Source: Sulfitobacter sp. SK012
GTDB lineage: Bacteria; Pseudomonadota; Alphaproteobacteria; Rhodobacterales; Rhodobacteraceae
NCBI RefSeq assembly: GCF_003352085.1
Contig: NZ_CP025806.1
Coordinates: 43,112-107,111 of the forward strand
Length of the DNA stretch: 64,000 nucleotides
Reading direction: 5' to 3'
Below the pieces are notes generated by a model. The model had not been told where the DNA came from. It worked only from the letters and a program-made list of their open reading frames with translations, and did not search any database. A program made the position numbers and the translations under genes. Numbering within the stretch: position 1 is the stretch's first letter; each line of letters opens with the position of its first letter. Of this stretch, positions 54,372 to 62,800 are shown piece by piece.

Positions 54372-55487
54372 TTATGCGTTCGCGCGTGGCAAGTTCAGCC
54401 AATAACGCGTGTACCTTAGTTCGCCGGTCCGCCTCAGGGCATCGATCTCAACCAACTCTTGCAAATCTCGGGTCGCCGTTGCACGCGACGTTCCGGTAAT
54501 CGAAATGTAATTCTCCGCACTCAAGCCCCCTTTGAACCCATCTGGTCCTTCCAGGAACATGCGCTCAATCGCTTTGGCTTGGCGGTCGTTCACCTGATCG
54601 CGATGCCGGTCATAAAAACGTGCTTTCCCGATGAAGAACCCTACCCGGTCCAGGGTGACCTGCTGTGCCGTCAGGACGGTCTCCGCAAACCATTCTAGCC
54701 AGGGCGTAACATCCAACGTCTTTTGGTGCCGCTCAAGCTGATCGTAGTAGGCCTTCCGCTCCCGCTCGATCGAGTAGGCCAACGCAATCAGGCTCGGTTG
54801 GCCCGTGTTCTGCGCCAATGATTTCTCGGCCAAGGCGCGACCCAAGCGGCCGTTGCCGTCTTCGAAAGGATGGATACTTTCAAAGTAAAGATGGCTGAGG
54901 CCTGCCCGCGTTAGCGCTGATAGTCGCTCTTCGGCACCTGGCATCGTCACGTTGAACCAATCCACATACCGATCCATCTCGTCCAGAACTTGCGCGGATG
55001 ACGGCGCCTCAAAATGCACGACCGGCCGATCCACACGACCCGATACGATCTGCATGGCGTCTTTATGCTGGCGATAGGCCCCAATGGTTTCTAACCGCTG
55101 ATCATGGGACAACAACATGCCATGCCATCTGAACAACGTCTCATGCGTTAGGGGCTCGGCATAAGTTGAATAGACATCAACCATCATCTCGGCCACACCC
55201 TGCTCTCGCGGCTTTGTTGGATAGCTGTCAGGCGACAATCCAAGCTGGCGACGCAGCGAAGACTGCACGCTTTGGCGATCCAGCATCTCGCCTTCGATGG
55301 CGCTGGTTTTCATGGCTTCATCGCTCAGCAGGTCGATGCGGAGCTGATCGCGCTCAGTTGGACTTACATGGTGAACGGCACCCAGGATCTCGCCCGACGA
55401 CAGCAAGAAACGCTGTTCGAACGGTGCCAGTACTGCCACGTCATACCGAAAGTTCGGCCAACCGGGTATCTGCCAGTTCCATGCCAT
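54372..55487 (-). CDS. Fic family protein with N-terminal inhibitory helix and C-terminal winged helix
   Basis: The 371-residue protein has the Fic core H206-PFEDGNGRLGRA (HPFxxGNGRxxR), which moves AMP or another nucleotide group to a target. T61-SAIE65-G fits the class II inhibitory motif [ST]xxxE[GN] placed before the core. The C-terminal part (YISITGTSRATATRDLQELVE) is a winged helix. Two palindromic operators sit directly upstream, so it probably represses itself. The target protein is unknown. Confidence 0.92.
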   Translation of the reverse strand: MAWNWQIPGWPNFRYDVAVLAPFEQRFLLSSGEILGAVHHVSPTERDQLRIDLLSDEAMKTSAIEGEMLDRQSVQSSLRRQLGLSPDSYPTKPREQGVAEMMVDVYSTYAEPLTHETLFRWHGMLLSHDQRLETIGAYRQHKDAMQIVSGRVDRPVVHFEAPSSAQVLDEMDRYVDWFNVTMPGAEERLSALTRAGLSHLYFESIHPFEDGNGRLGRALAEKSLAQNTGQPSLIALAYSIERERKAYYDQLERHQKTLDVTPWLEWFAETVLTAQQVTLDRVGFFIGKARFYDRHRDQVNDRQAKAIERMFLEGPDGFKGGLSAENYISITGTSRATATRDLQELVEIDALRRTGELRYTRYWLNLPRANA

Positions 55488-55514
55488 GAGTTATAGAGGT
55501 CCTTTCTATAACTC
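55488..55514. promoter_or_regulatory. Perfect 10-bp inverted repeat, operator 1 of fic
   Basis: GAGTTATAGA (55,488-55,497) and TCTATAACTC (55,505-55,514) are exact inverted copies around seven bases. It abuts the fic start codon, so a bound protein would block transcription or translation start. Confidence 0.7.
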
Positions 55515-55529
55515 ACATATTGATCATTT

Positions 55530-55560
55530 TTGAGCTATAGAAGTCAATCCTATACCTCAA
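55530..55560. promoter_or_regulatory. Second, related inverted repeat, operator 2 of fic
   Basis: TTGAGCTATAG and CTATACCTCAA form a near-perfect inverted repeat with nine bases between, of the same GAGnTATAG-N9-CTATAnCTC form as operator 1. Centre to centre distance is 44 bp, about four helical turns, which suits cooperative binding. Confidence 0.65.
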
Positions 55561-55564
55561 TGCA

Positions 55565-55606
55565 GTGCAAATACACGTAAACTTTGCTGTGCATTTACAC
55601 GTAAAA
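55565..55606. repeat. Two 18-bp direct repeats (iteron-like), period 24 bp
   Basis: GTGCAAATACACGTAAAC (55,565) and GTGCATTTACACGTAAAA (55,589) share TACACGTAAA and GTGCA. The second contains the symmetrical TTTACACGTAAA. They lie between fic and scpB, beyond the fic operators. Function unknown. Confidence 0.6.
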
Positions 55607-55689
55607 CCTGCTCACGCCTCCGACTGATTGAAGGTCAAAGCCCTACCAATTGAAAGCAGAGAGCCTCAAACCTGCGCTGCCCGCGCCTC

Positions 55690-56298
55690 CTAATCTGCGC
55701 TTCCAACAGCCAAATCAAGCTCTGGCAGGTCCCGCAGCGTCTGCAGATCAAACGTCGTCAGAAACGTCTTGGTTGTCACGAAAGTATGCGGCGCACCGGG
55801 CCGAGGGGACCGCGGACCGCTCGCGATCAGGTCCTTGTAGCGCAGCCGTGACAGAAGATCACGGCTCACGTCCTTACCAAAGATGTCTTTCAGGCCCGAT
55901 CGGTCGATGGGTTGATGATAGGCGATCGCACAGAGCACGCCCATCTCCATTTCCGTGAAGGCAAGCGTTTGGCTGCCAAGATCAGCGGCGGCTTTGATCG
56001 CGTTGGCGAACTGCGTCTTGGTACGGAACATCCACCCGTCGGCGGCCTGGACCAGTTCGTAAGGCCGTCCAACAAGCTCCGCTTGAATATCCTCGATCAA
56101 CATCCCGACCAAGGCTCCCTGCCCCACCACGCGCGCCAGATCCTCGCGGGTCACCGGTGAGGCACTTGCGAACAGAACCGCCTCAATCCGCCCCATCCAT
56201 TCGCGCCAACGCAGCTCCGGCGGAAAATCATCCAGCTCCCGGTCAAAGACAGCGCCATCCTCATGCCCCGGTTTCCGTTTCCTGACCACGGTCGTCAT
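55690..56298 (-). CDS. scpB: SMC-Scp complex subunit ScpB-like protein
   Basis: The 202-residue protein has the ScpB two winged-helix layout: RIEAVLFASASPVTREDLARVVG, YELVQAADGWMFRTK, then LAFTEMEMGVLCAIAYHQPIDRSGLKDIFGKDVS and a C-terminal PHTFVTTKTFL. ScpB binds ScpA/SMC in chromosome segregation, but no scpA is visible here, so it may have a plasmid-specific role. It overlaps the DUF1403 gene by four bases. Confidence 0.88.
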   Translation of the reverse strand: MTTVVRKRKPGHEDGAVFDRELDDFPPELRWREWMGRIEAVLFASASPVTREDLARVVGQGALVGMLIEDIQAELVGRPYELVQAADGWMFRTKTQFANAIKAAADLGSQTLAFTEMEMGVLCAIAYHQPIDRSGLKDIFGKDVSRDLLSRLRYKDLIASGPRSPRPGAPHTFVTTKTFLTTFDLQTLRDLPELDLAVGSAD

Positions 56299-57257
56299 GG
56301 TGCGATCCCATAGAGCCTGAAGGTTGGACGACCGGTCAACTCCTGTGCAACACCCAGTTCCACCAATCGGTCACAGAACCGCCGCGCAGCGCGATCCGTC
56401 ATGGCGATGGTCGTTCCTTGGACTGATGGCGACAACATCGTCGATGGCGCCACGGCATCCTCGGACAGGAACAGATCTACCGCCGCCATCGATCCCTTGG
56501 CTCGCAGCTTTGGGGCCACGGCACGCAGCGCCGCCGCTTTCGATGCGAGCTCGCGCGCCAGACGGATCGTGTCTTCAACGGACTTGAGTATTTCCCACTG
56601 AACAGTCAATGCGCCCCCCTGCCCCTCCGCAATCAGGTCTCTCAACATCGCTTTAGTGAGACGTTGGGCCGAGACTGGTAGGATGGTCGCCCAATTCAAC
56701 GCGCGCGCCAGTACCACGTCGGACAGCAGACACGCCAACCGCTCCGCCCGATCGTCCGCCTCAAGGACCGCGCGCATAACAGACGTACATCCAACGAGCG
56801 GCCCGTGCGTTCGGAGGCGATCTGCACCTGATGCGAGCCAACCTACGGCTTCATCCGCAAAATTCGGACCAACGACGTCCCCGAGACCGCGATGCCAATT
56901 CTTGTCATTCATCCGCAGCCTCGAAGCGTCCCGCCAGAAAGCCAGGGCATCGCCATCTGGTCCCCGCGCTTCTCCCGCCGGTGTCAGATGATAAGCGTCA
57001 CCTATATCTACCTCTCGCGCCAAACGTCCTTCCAACTTTGATGTTGTGGTGGCTGTTTTCAACGCCAGACGATTGACCAGTAGTTTGACCGGCGCACCGA
57101 ACTTTGAATCGGTGACCAGCGTATCCAGCACCATGAACGCGGCCCCGGACCGAAAAGCCACAGTTTCAGGGGTTTCCGCACGACCGGCGGTGACCCAAGC
57201 CGGCAGCTTCGGTAGGCTGTACAAGTCGTCAGAGATAGCTGCACGCTGATAGGTCAT
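56295..57257 (-). CDS. DUF1403 family protein
   Basis: The 320-residue soluble protein (MTYQRAAISDDLYSLPKLPA..., AAFMVLDTLVTDSKFGAPVKLLVNRLALK, and AYHLTPAGEARGPDGDALAFWRDASRLR) matches DUF1403, a family I know mainly from alphaproteobacterial plasmids and rhizobial genomes beside scpB and tni genes. It is helix-rich. Function unknown. It is in an operon with scpB, and a loxP-like palindrome lies 75-107 bp upstream. Confidence 0.85.
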   Translation of the reverse strand: MTYQRAAISDDLYSLPKLPAWVTAGRAETPETVAFRSGAAFMVLDTLVTDSKFGAPVKLLVNRLALKTATTTSKLEGRLAREVDIGDAYHLTPAGEARGPDGDALAFWRDASRLRMNDKNWHRGLGDVVGPNFADEAVGWLASGADRLRTHGPLVGCTSVMRAVLEADDRAERLACLLSDVVLARALNWATILPVSAQRLTKAMLRDLIAEGQGGALTVQWEILKSVEDTIRLARELASKAAALRAVAPKLRAKGSMAAVDLFLSEDAVAPSTMLSPSVQGTTIAMTDRAARRFCDRLVELGVAQELTGRPTFRLYGIAP

Positions 57258-57331
57258 GCCACAAGACTATCCTGTCACGGCGCTTTTAGCCACCATATAG
57301 TGTAAAAACCGCCCCGCCCTGCCGGTTTCAG

Positions 57332-57364
57332 TTATGTCCAATAAGTTTGCATTATCGGACATAA
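57332..57364. repeat. loxP-like 13-7-13 palindrome upstream of DUF1403
   Basis: TTATGTCCAATAA (57,332-57,344) and TTATCGGACATAA (57,352-57,364) are inverted copies (12/13) around the 7-bp spacer GTTTGCA. This is the architecture of tyrosine recombinase core sites. A matching arm lies at 61,067-61,082. It might instead be an operator or an end site for TniA. Confidence 0.6.
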
Positions 57365-57402
57365 GTTAATACGCTCAGCGTCATGTCAGTGTCGTTTTAG
57401 TT

Positions 57403-58471
57403 TCATGGCCGGACTCGCCCTGAATCAGCCCTCTCGCCCTCGAAGTTTCCATTCCATCGGTGGACTGGGCTCTTGCTCAATCTCTGGACTCGTCTTGTGA
57501 CGATGTCGATCGGGTTCTTTCCCTTGCTGATTGCTTCCGCGCGTCCGTAGGGTGGCCGCAGGATCGGCGCGGCACGCCTGAACAACCGCGCGGCCGCCTC
57601 TGGCATTGTCCCCATTGGAACCATTGCTGCACCAAAGAGATCGCTCAGGATAACTAGCGTCAAGGCACGCCATCGAACGGAAAGGTCTTGGAGCGGGGCC
57701 GGCGCGCCTACGGCGACGCGGGCCTCAAAAGGACAATTCCATCCCGGTTCATCGAACCAAAGCGCCAAGACAGGACGTGCAGCACCTGCCCGATCAAGCG
57801 GTGCCCAAAGCGTCCGTATTGTCGATTCCAAGAGAGCCAACTGGCCCTCATCACCATTGATGATCCGCTCGACTTGCCGCTGAAAACGTCAGAGTGCCCT
57901 CTGTAAATGCCGTGTCTACACGATCCGCCCGCGCCCCTCCCCTGCCTGTGAGAAGACACTCGCATTTGGCACAGAACACCCGAAGCAGACCCATACGCAA
58001 TCTGAACGAAACCCGCAGGTGGGCACCGCATTCAAGGCAGCGGTCCCGCAGCATCTCTTTGTGAACCGGGCACACAACCCGCTCGACCAGCCTCCAACCG
58101 GCCCGAATATAGCTGTCCCGCCCCGCCGCGACATCCGCATCAAAGCAGGCCAAACATACGGATACGCCGCCCCTTGTCCTCGCCGAAACCCAATCACGCG
58201 AACGGTTGTGATATCGCGTGTCCAATGACAGGCGCTCAAGGCGCGCTGGATCGATCCTGCAGCCCCGCGCCCAAACCTTCAGCAGTTCAGGGTCGGGCGT
58301 TGTGTCATCAATCTGGCGCATCGCTGGTAGGGTAGCCCCCTGCCCCACCAGATACGCCATCAAATCAGGTACCTCTAAACCAAAGCGCGTTGCAACACGC
58401 GACATCCAAGACGAGAGCAATTCGTCACTGAATGGACGAGGTGCCACGGGAAGCCGGATCACTTCCGTCAT
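57403..58471 (-). pseudogene. tniQ: TniQ family protein, frameshifted near 57,884
   Basis: The first part (58,471-57,851, 206 residues) has the TniQ N-terminus PFSDELLSSWMSRVATRFGLE and a zinc-ribbon-like VCPVHKEMLRDRCLECGAHL with CAKCECL. It then runs into a stop after ADHQW, while the sense continues in another frame (QRQVERIINGDEGQLALLES) to 57,403. The change is at a run of four T (plus-strand A at 57,883-57,886). Together about 355 residues. TniQ/TnsD proteins choose target sites for Tn7-like elements. Read error or real loss cannot be told apart here. ATGA-type overlap with tniB. Confidence 0.8.
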
Positions 58472-59409
58472 GCTGGCACCCGAGACTGCGTGTTTCTTCG
58501 GGGCTGGCGACGACCAGTCTGTGTCATCGACACCAACGGCAGGATTAAATTGTCCCCAAAACTTTCGACATCAAGCCTTTCCTGGCCAGAGAGAACGGCT
58601 GCCTCCGCCGCAGTCTCGATCAAACGAAATATGCGCGCCGTCACACCGGAGGTCAGCATAAGGATCCGTGCCTTGGTCGCGGCGCTGGTCAGATCGGATG
58701 GTTCACGCAGTGGCAGAATGTGCCCGAGGCTTTTCAAAAGCCCGGCAAAGACCGCATCGTTCTTCCAAGGCTTCAGATGAAAGGCCTCGAACCGCTCCGC
58801 CAATTGAGCATCTGTCAACAGCGCCTGACGGGCAAGATCGGTCCCGGCGCAGACCAGCGGGATCCGCAAATCATTGGCCAGAAACCTTATGGCGTTGAGA
58901 AATATCCGTTGTTGGCGAAACGTACCGGCCAACATGCCGTTCACCTCGTCGAGAATAATCATCTTCGCACCGACTGTGCGCAGCAAAGAGCGGCAAACAT
59001 CTTTTTCGCGGGCCACCGTCCCACCGGCTATTGCTGGCGCACCCATGCTGGCCAGCAATTCGCGATAAAGATCCCGCTCAATCGGCTCAGACGGCACTTG
59101 TGCAACCACCACAGGGCGATGATCAACACCGGTGACCTGACAGAACTTTGGCGGGTGATCACGTTCGAATTTGCGCACGATCTTGGTCTTGCCCATGCCG
59201 GTATCGCCATAGATCAGCAGACAGGGCATCCGGTCGCGCTGCGGATAAACCAGCAAGTTTTCAAGACGTCCAAGAGCCAATCCAGCCTGATCGAAGCCGA
59301 TCCAGCGGTCCGCCCTGATCCAGGCAATACGCTCTGCATCCGGCAGGGCTGCGAACCGTCGATAGTTCGGATCGAGATGCGCGAACTCCCCTGCCCCGCT
59401 CACGACCAC
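58468..59409 (-). CDS. tniB: TniB transposition ATPase
   Basis: The 313-residue AAA+ protein has the Walker A GDTGMGKT (68-75), Walker B MIILDEVNGML and an arginine-rich sensor region. TniB/TnsC-type proteins select target DNA and activate the TniA transposase. It overlaps tniA by 10 bp and tniQ by four, the usual tniABQ order. Confidence 0.92.
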   Translation of the reverse strand: MVVSGAGEFAHLDPNYRRFAALPDAERIAWIRADRWIGFDQAGLALGRLENLLVYPQRDRMPCLLIYGDTGMGKTKIVRKFERDHPPKFCQVTGVDHRPVVVAQVPSEPIERDLYRELLASMGAPAIAGGTVAREKDVCRSLLRTVGAKMIILDEVNGMLAGTFRQQRIFLNAIRFLANDLRIPLVCAGTDLARQALLTDAQLAERFEAFHLKPWKNDAVFAGLLKSLGHILPLREPSDLTSAATKARILMLTSGVTARIFRLIETAAEAAVLSGQERLDVESFGDNLILPLVSMTQTGRRQPRRNTQSRVPA

Positions 59410-61043
59410 TCCTCCACTTCGAAAGTGGGCACATCGAGGATGTCACCAGATTCTGCATATTTAGGATCATTTTCTTCGATCGCAGCGGTCTCAACACAAG
59501 CCAGTGCCCGATCTCGCCGTTCCGCAAATCGTCTGGCTTCCCGCGTCTTGCTTGAGGCTGTATCAACCAAGGCCCTTTGCTCTTCGATCACTGCGAAAAT
59601 GAGGTTTTCATCCTCAAGCGACCGACCCCGCTCGCGCAGAAGGGTCTGTGCGCGGCGATGCTCTGCCAATGTGATCGGGGGATGCCGCAGATCGGCAAAC
59701 CGCACAGGGTATCGCTGACCATCCGGGCCCCGCACAAACACTGTAGATAGATCACGCGGATCGTAGGACACGCGCAACTGTCGCCCCTGCCTGCCAGCCC
59801 AAATACTCAGGACATCGTCCCAGTATCTCAACCCGAAGAGATGGATACCATCGCGGCGCACCATACGCTCAACAGCTGGCAGAAAGTCGATCCGGAATCC
59901 TTCGGGATCATAGGGGTGTCGCAAGGCCGTATCGCGTCTCTGAACGGCCTCCTGCCAGGCCGCAACCGGCGGAATGCCAAGGGATCGATGCCGCTCAGCA
60001 TGATAGCGGGTGATTTCCAGCGCAAACCACTGCTCCAGCTCGTCCAGCGTCATCGCCGAATTCGCCACAGAGTTATAGTCACCCCGGTCTTTGATATTGC
60101 TAAAGGTCGACCCGGGCAGCAGATGCGCCGCCCCCATCATGGTTCCGATCAGCCGCTCGACATGACCGCCGTAATGTGGCGATCCGATGGGCCGGTACTG
60201 CAGGGAAATCCCATGCTCTTCAGCGCCGCGCCGCATTGCTTTTGAGCGGAACTCCTTGGCGTTATCAACGTGAATAGTCTCAGGTAGACCTGCCGTCGGC
60301 CAGCTTGCATCAATGCCCAAACCGTCCAGCCAATCCAGCTTGGGCTGCACAAGATGTTGGACGGCCAAAGAAACCGATAAGGCGGATGGCGGTTCCAGAG
60401 TCAGATAGAACCCTGCAACCATTCGGCTGGCAACGTCGATGGCCAGCGTCACCCAAGGCCTTTGCAAGGGTTTGCGGTGCGCACGGTCTACAACGATGAC
60501 ATCCACCAAAGTGTGATCGATCTGGACGACCTCGAAAGCCCGCTCGATCCGATAGGTTCCGGGGACAGGATGATAGCGGCTACGGGCAACCTTGGCCCCC
60601 TCGCGGGCCGCCACCAACTCGGCAGGGTCTCTCGCCGCTACACGGTCGCGTATTGAGGTCCAGCACGGGGGGCGTAAGCCCTGTTGAACACAACGCCTGC
60701 GCACCTCCTTGTGCAACGCATTGATGCTCGGCTTCTGGCGGGACTTGAAGAAATCCTCAATCGCCTCCGAAATCACACCCTCGATCACTTCCGGCAGCCG
60801 CCGGCTGCCCGATTGGGTCCCCGCCGTGCCTGTCAGAAGAGAACTGGTGATCGGTCGCGCCTTGTAGGCTTTGATCAGATCATAAAGGCGAGATCGCTTC
60901 AGCCCAAGCTGCCGACAGGCTGAGAGGAATTCGCGGCGATCAGGGTTGGCCATGCTTGCCAGCCGTCGGATCACTCCCTCACGCGCAATCGCCTGTTCCC
61001 ATGCCGCATCATCTACGGCGTTGATGTCTGAACGATCCACCAT
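59400..61043 (-). CDS. tniA: TniA transposase (Mu/Tn7 TnsB-like DDE)
   Basis: From ATG 61,043 the 547-residue protein has the DDE catalytic triad: D176 in VVQIDHTLVDV, D260 in IHVDNAKEF, and E296 in GHVERLIGTMMG, in an integrase core, with an N-terminal helix-turn-helix (GLKRSRLYDLIKAY) and the Mu-type C-terminal domain (HLFGLRYWDD, FVRGPDGQRYPVRFADL). It cuts and joins transposon ends. A TTG 15 bases earlier is a possible start. Close to Tn5053/Tn402-like modules. Confidence 0.93.
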   Translation of the reverse strand: MVDRSDINAVDDAAWEQAIAREGVIRRLASMANPDRREFLSACRQLGLKRSRLYDLIKAYKARPITSSLLTGTAGTQSGSRRLPEVIEGVISEAIEDFFKSRQKPSINALHKEVRRRCVQQGLRPPCWTSIRDRVAARDPAELVAAREGAKVARSRYHPVPGTYRIERAFEVVQIDHTLVDVIVVDRAHRKPLQRPWVTLAIDVASRMVAGFYLTLEPPSALSVSLAVQHLVQPKLDWLDGLGIDASWPTAGLPETIHVDNAKEFRSKAMRRGAEEHGISLQYRPIGSPHYGGHVERLIGTMMGAAHLLPGSTFSNIKDRGDYNSVANSAMTLDELEQWFALEITRYHAERHRSLGIPPVAAWQEAVQRRDTALRHPYDPEGFRIDFLPAVERMVRRDGIHLFGLRYWDDVLSIWAGRQGRQLRVSYDPRDLSTVFVRGPDGQRYPVRFADLRHPPITLAEHRRAQTLLRERGRSLEDENLIFAVIEEQRALVDTASSKTREARRFAERRDRALACVETAAIEENDPKYAESGDILDVPTFEVEEWS

Positions 61044-61066
61044 GGCCAAAACCCACAAAAAGGTAT

Positions 61067-61082
61067 CTTATGTCCGATAATG
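61067..61082. repeat. 16-bp arm inverted to 57,350-57,365
   Basis: CTTATGTCCGATAATG is the exact reverse complement of CATTATCGGACATAAG at 57,350-57,365, so the tniQBA genes are bracketed by a perfect inverted pair. It lies between tniA and the tyrosine recombinase. Followed by a degenerate second arm after 7 bp. Confidence 0.65.
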
Positions 61083-61147
61083 AAACTATAATCCGGGAAT
61101 GAAACAGAAACATGAATGCAATCGAATCAATGGGTTAGAGTCCAGCA

Positions 61148-62278
61148 ATGGAACAAGAACGACAGTCAGAAAACTACGAGAAATCGCCCTTAGACCCAAC
61201 AAACGCGCCCTCCCCTAACGAGGACAGCGAGAGAGACCCGTTGTCCGGTGAGGCTTTAAGCCTCCCCACCTTTGTGGCTGGGTCCGGCACACTCGATCGG
61301 CTGGTTGAGACAGCCCGCGACTATGCCAAGCAAGCAGCCTCAGAGAACACGCTAAAGGCCTATGCGAAAGACTGGGCACACTTCTCTCGTTGGTGCAGGA
61401 TGAAAGGCTGGTACGACCAGGGCGGGGCTGACCCCCTGCCCCCCTCGCCCGAGATGATCGGACTTTATCTTGCGGATCTGGCTGCTCCTACTGGGAAGGC
61501 CCCTGCCCTGTCCGTGTCTACCATAGATCGTCGACTCTCAGGCCTCGGCTGGAACTACACCCAACGCGGCTTCACCCTTGATCGCAAGAACCGACATATA
61601 GCCACTGTCTTGGCCGGGATTAAACGCAAACACGCCCGACCGCCGGTGCAGAAGGAGGCCATCCTTGCCGAAGACATCCTCGACATGGTGGCAACGCTTG
61701 GGTTTGGGTTGAGAGACCTCCGGGATCGGGCCATTCTGCTGATTGGATATACGGGCGGTCTCCGTCGCTCCGAGATTGTCAGCCTGGATGTTCATAAGGA
61801 CGACACGCCCGATAGCGGCGGCTGGATCGACATTGAAGAAAAAGGCGCCCTGCTCACGCTCAATGCCAAGACTGGCTGGCGCGAAGTTGAAATCGGCCGC
61901 GGCTCGAAAGATCAAAGCTGCCCGGTACGCGCTTTAGAGCAATGGCTGCACTTTTCCAAAATCGACTTTGGGCCCGTGTTCCAGCGTGTCGCCAGAGACG
62001 ACCTGAAAGCGATGGGCGCGCGGCTGTCCGACAAGCACGTTGCCCGACTGATCAAGCGAACGGTGTTGGACGCAGGGATCCGTGGTGATTTGCCCGAGGC
62101 AGAGTGTTTGGCATTGTTCTCTGGCCATTCCTTGCGCGCCGGCCTTGCCAGTTCCGCCGAGGTGGATGAGCGGTATGTGCAGAAGCATCTCGGCCACGCT
62201 TCAGCAGAGATGACACGCCGTTACCAGCGGCGGCGTGACCGGTTTCGTGTGAATCTGACCAAGGCGGCAGGGCTTTAG
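61148..62278 (+). CDS. Site-specific tyrosine recombinase/integrase
   Basis: The 376-residue protein has a SAM-like core-binding domain at about 50-160 (ENTLKAYAKDWAHFSRWCRM) and a catalytic domain with R206 in TGGLRRSEIVSLD, H327-SLR330, H350 in HLGHAS and the nucleophile Y359 in TRRYQRR, the full tyrosine recombinase set. It is read divergently from tniA, with 104 bp between. It may resolve cointegrates or act on the loxP-like site at 57,332, a tyrosine replacement for the serine resolvase of Tn5053. Confidence 0.93.
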   Translation: MEQERQSENYEKSPLDPTNAPSPNEDSERDPLSGEALSLPTFVAGSGTLDRLVETARDYAKQAASENTLKAYAKDWAHFSRWCRMKGWYDQGGADPLPPSPEMIGLYLADLAAPTGKAPALSVSTIDRRLSGLGWNYTQRGFTLDRKNRHIATVLAGIKRKHARPPVQKEAILAEDILDMVATLGFGLRDLRDRAILLIGYTGGLRRSEIVSLDVHKDDTPDSGGWIDIEEKGALLTLNAKTGWREVEIGRGSKDQSCPVRALEQWLHFSKIDFGPVFQRVARDDLKAMGARLSDKHVARLIKRTVLDAGIRGDLPEAECLALFSGHSLRAGLASSAEVDERYVQKHLGHASAEMTRRYQRRRDRFRVNLTKAAGL

Positions 62279-62379
62279 CTATGAACAAGCGGCTCTAATT
62301 GAGGGATTTGGTTCGAAATTAAAATCCACCATTTGGTCAAGTTAACTTCTTGATGTTCCTTCCACGACCTGACCAAGAT

Positions 62380-62420
62380 ATTCTAACTTTCGCGCACTTG
62401 AGATGCGAGAAAGTTAGAAT
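62380..62420. repeat. 12-bp perfect inverted repeat
   Basis: ATTCTAACTTTC (62,380-62,391) and GAAAGTTAGAAT (62,409-62,420) are perfect inverted copies around 17 bp that include a partial inner CGC/GCG pairing. Located 102 bp after the recombinase stop. It may be the terminator or an operator of repA. Confidence 0.65.
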
Positions 62421-62651
62421 CTAGCCTCAAAGACGACTGCCGTTGGAACCTGTTGCGAGTCATTTCCGTCCACAATTTAGCGCTCGTCATAGAAATACCC
62501 CGAAGAATCATAACCGAAGGAAAAAATTGCCAGTTGCAGCCGTAGCCTATCCAAAGAGACGCGTCTTCGATGGGAAATTCGAGAAAAAGATAATAATACT
62601 CATATTTATCAATATATTAAGGATATGCTTATGCGCAGGCTTGATTGGTAC

Positions 62652-62660
62652 TGTGGATAA
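62652..62660 (+). promoter_or_regulatory. Perfect DnaA box next to AT-rich DNA
   Basis: TGTGGATAA is the reverse complement of TTATCCACA, the DnaA box consensus. An AT-rich stretch of about 65 bp lies just before it and repA 140 bp after. One box is not enough to prove an origin. Confidence 0.45.
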
Positions 62661-62800
62661 CTATTGCACTACATATAGATTTTTCTTGCCGGACTCACTC
62701 TTTCATGGCATTCCCATTTTGACGACAAAGTGCGTCAGACGTGCCTATGGGCGTCAGAAGAGCGAAGAGCCTTAGCAAAGGCCATGACAGGCAGCAGTAG

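Larger units (their letters stand above)
62279..62800. other. Intergenic region with palindrome, AT-rich stretch and DnaA box
   Basis: No accepted gene in these 522 bp (the frame at 62,443-62,775 is arginine-rich at the start and has no ribosome site). It holds the IR at 62,380-62,420, an AT-rich run at about 62,570-62,640 and TGTGGATAA at 62,652-62,660. May carry repA control or an origin element. Confidence 0.55.

Noticed and set aside
57384..57406. TGTCA/TGTCG as the left end of a Tn5053-type transposon
   Set aside because: TGTCAGTGTCGTTTTAG starts like such ends, but I could not find a convincing inverted partner near 61,100, so no boundary is claimed.
62443..62775. 110-residue frame ahead of repA
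   Set aside because: No ribosome site; composition changes sharply at the AT-rich tract, as expected for non-coding DNA.
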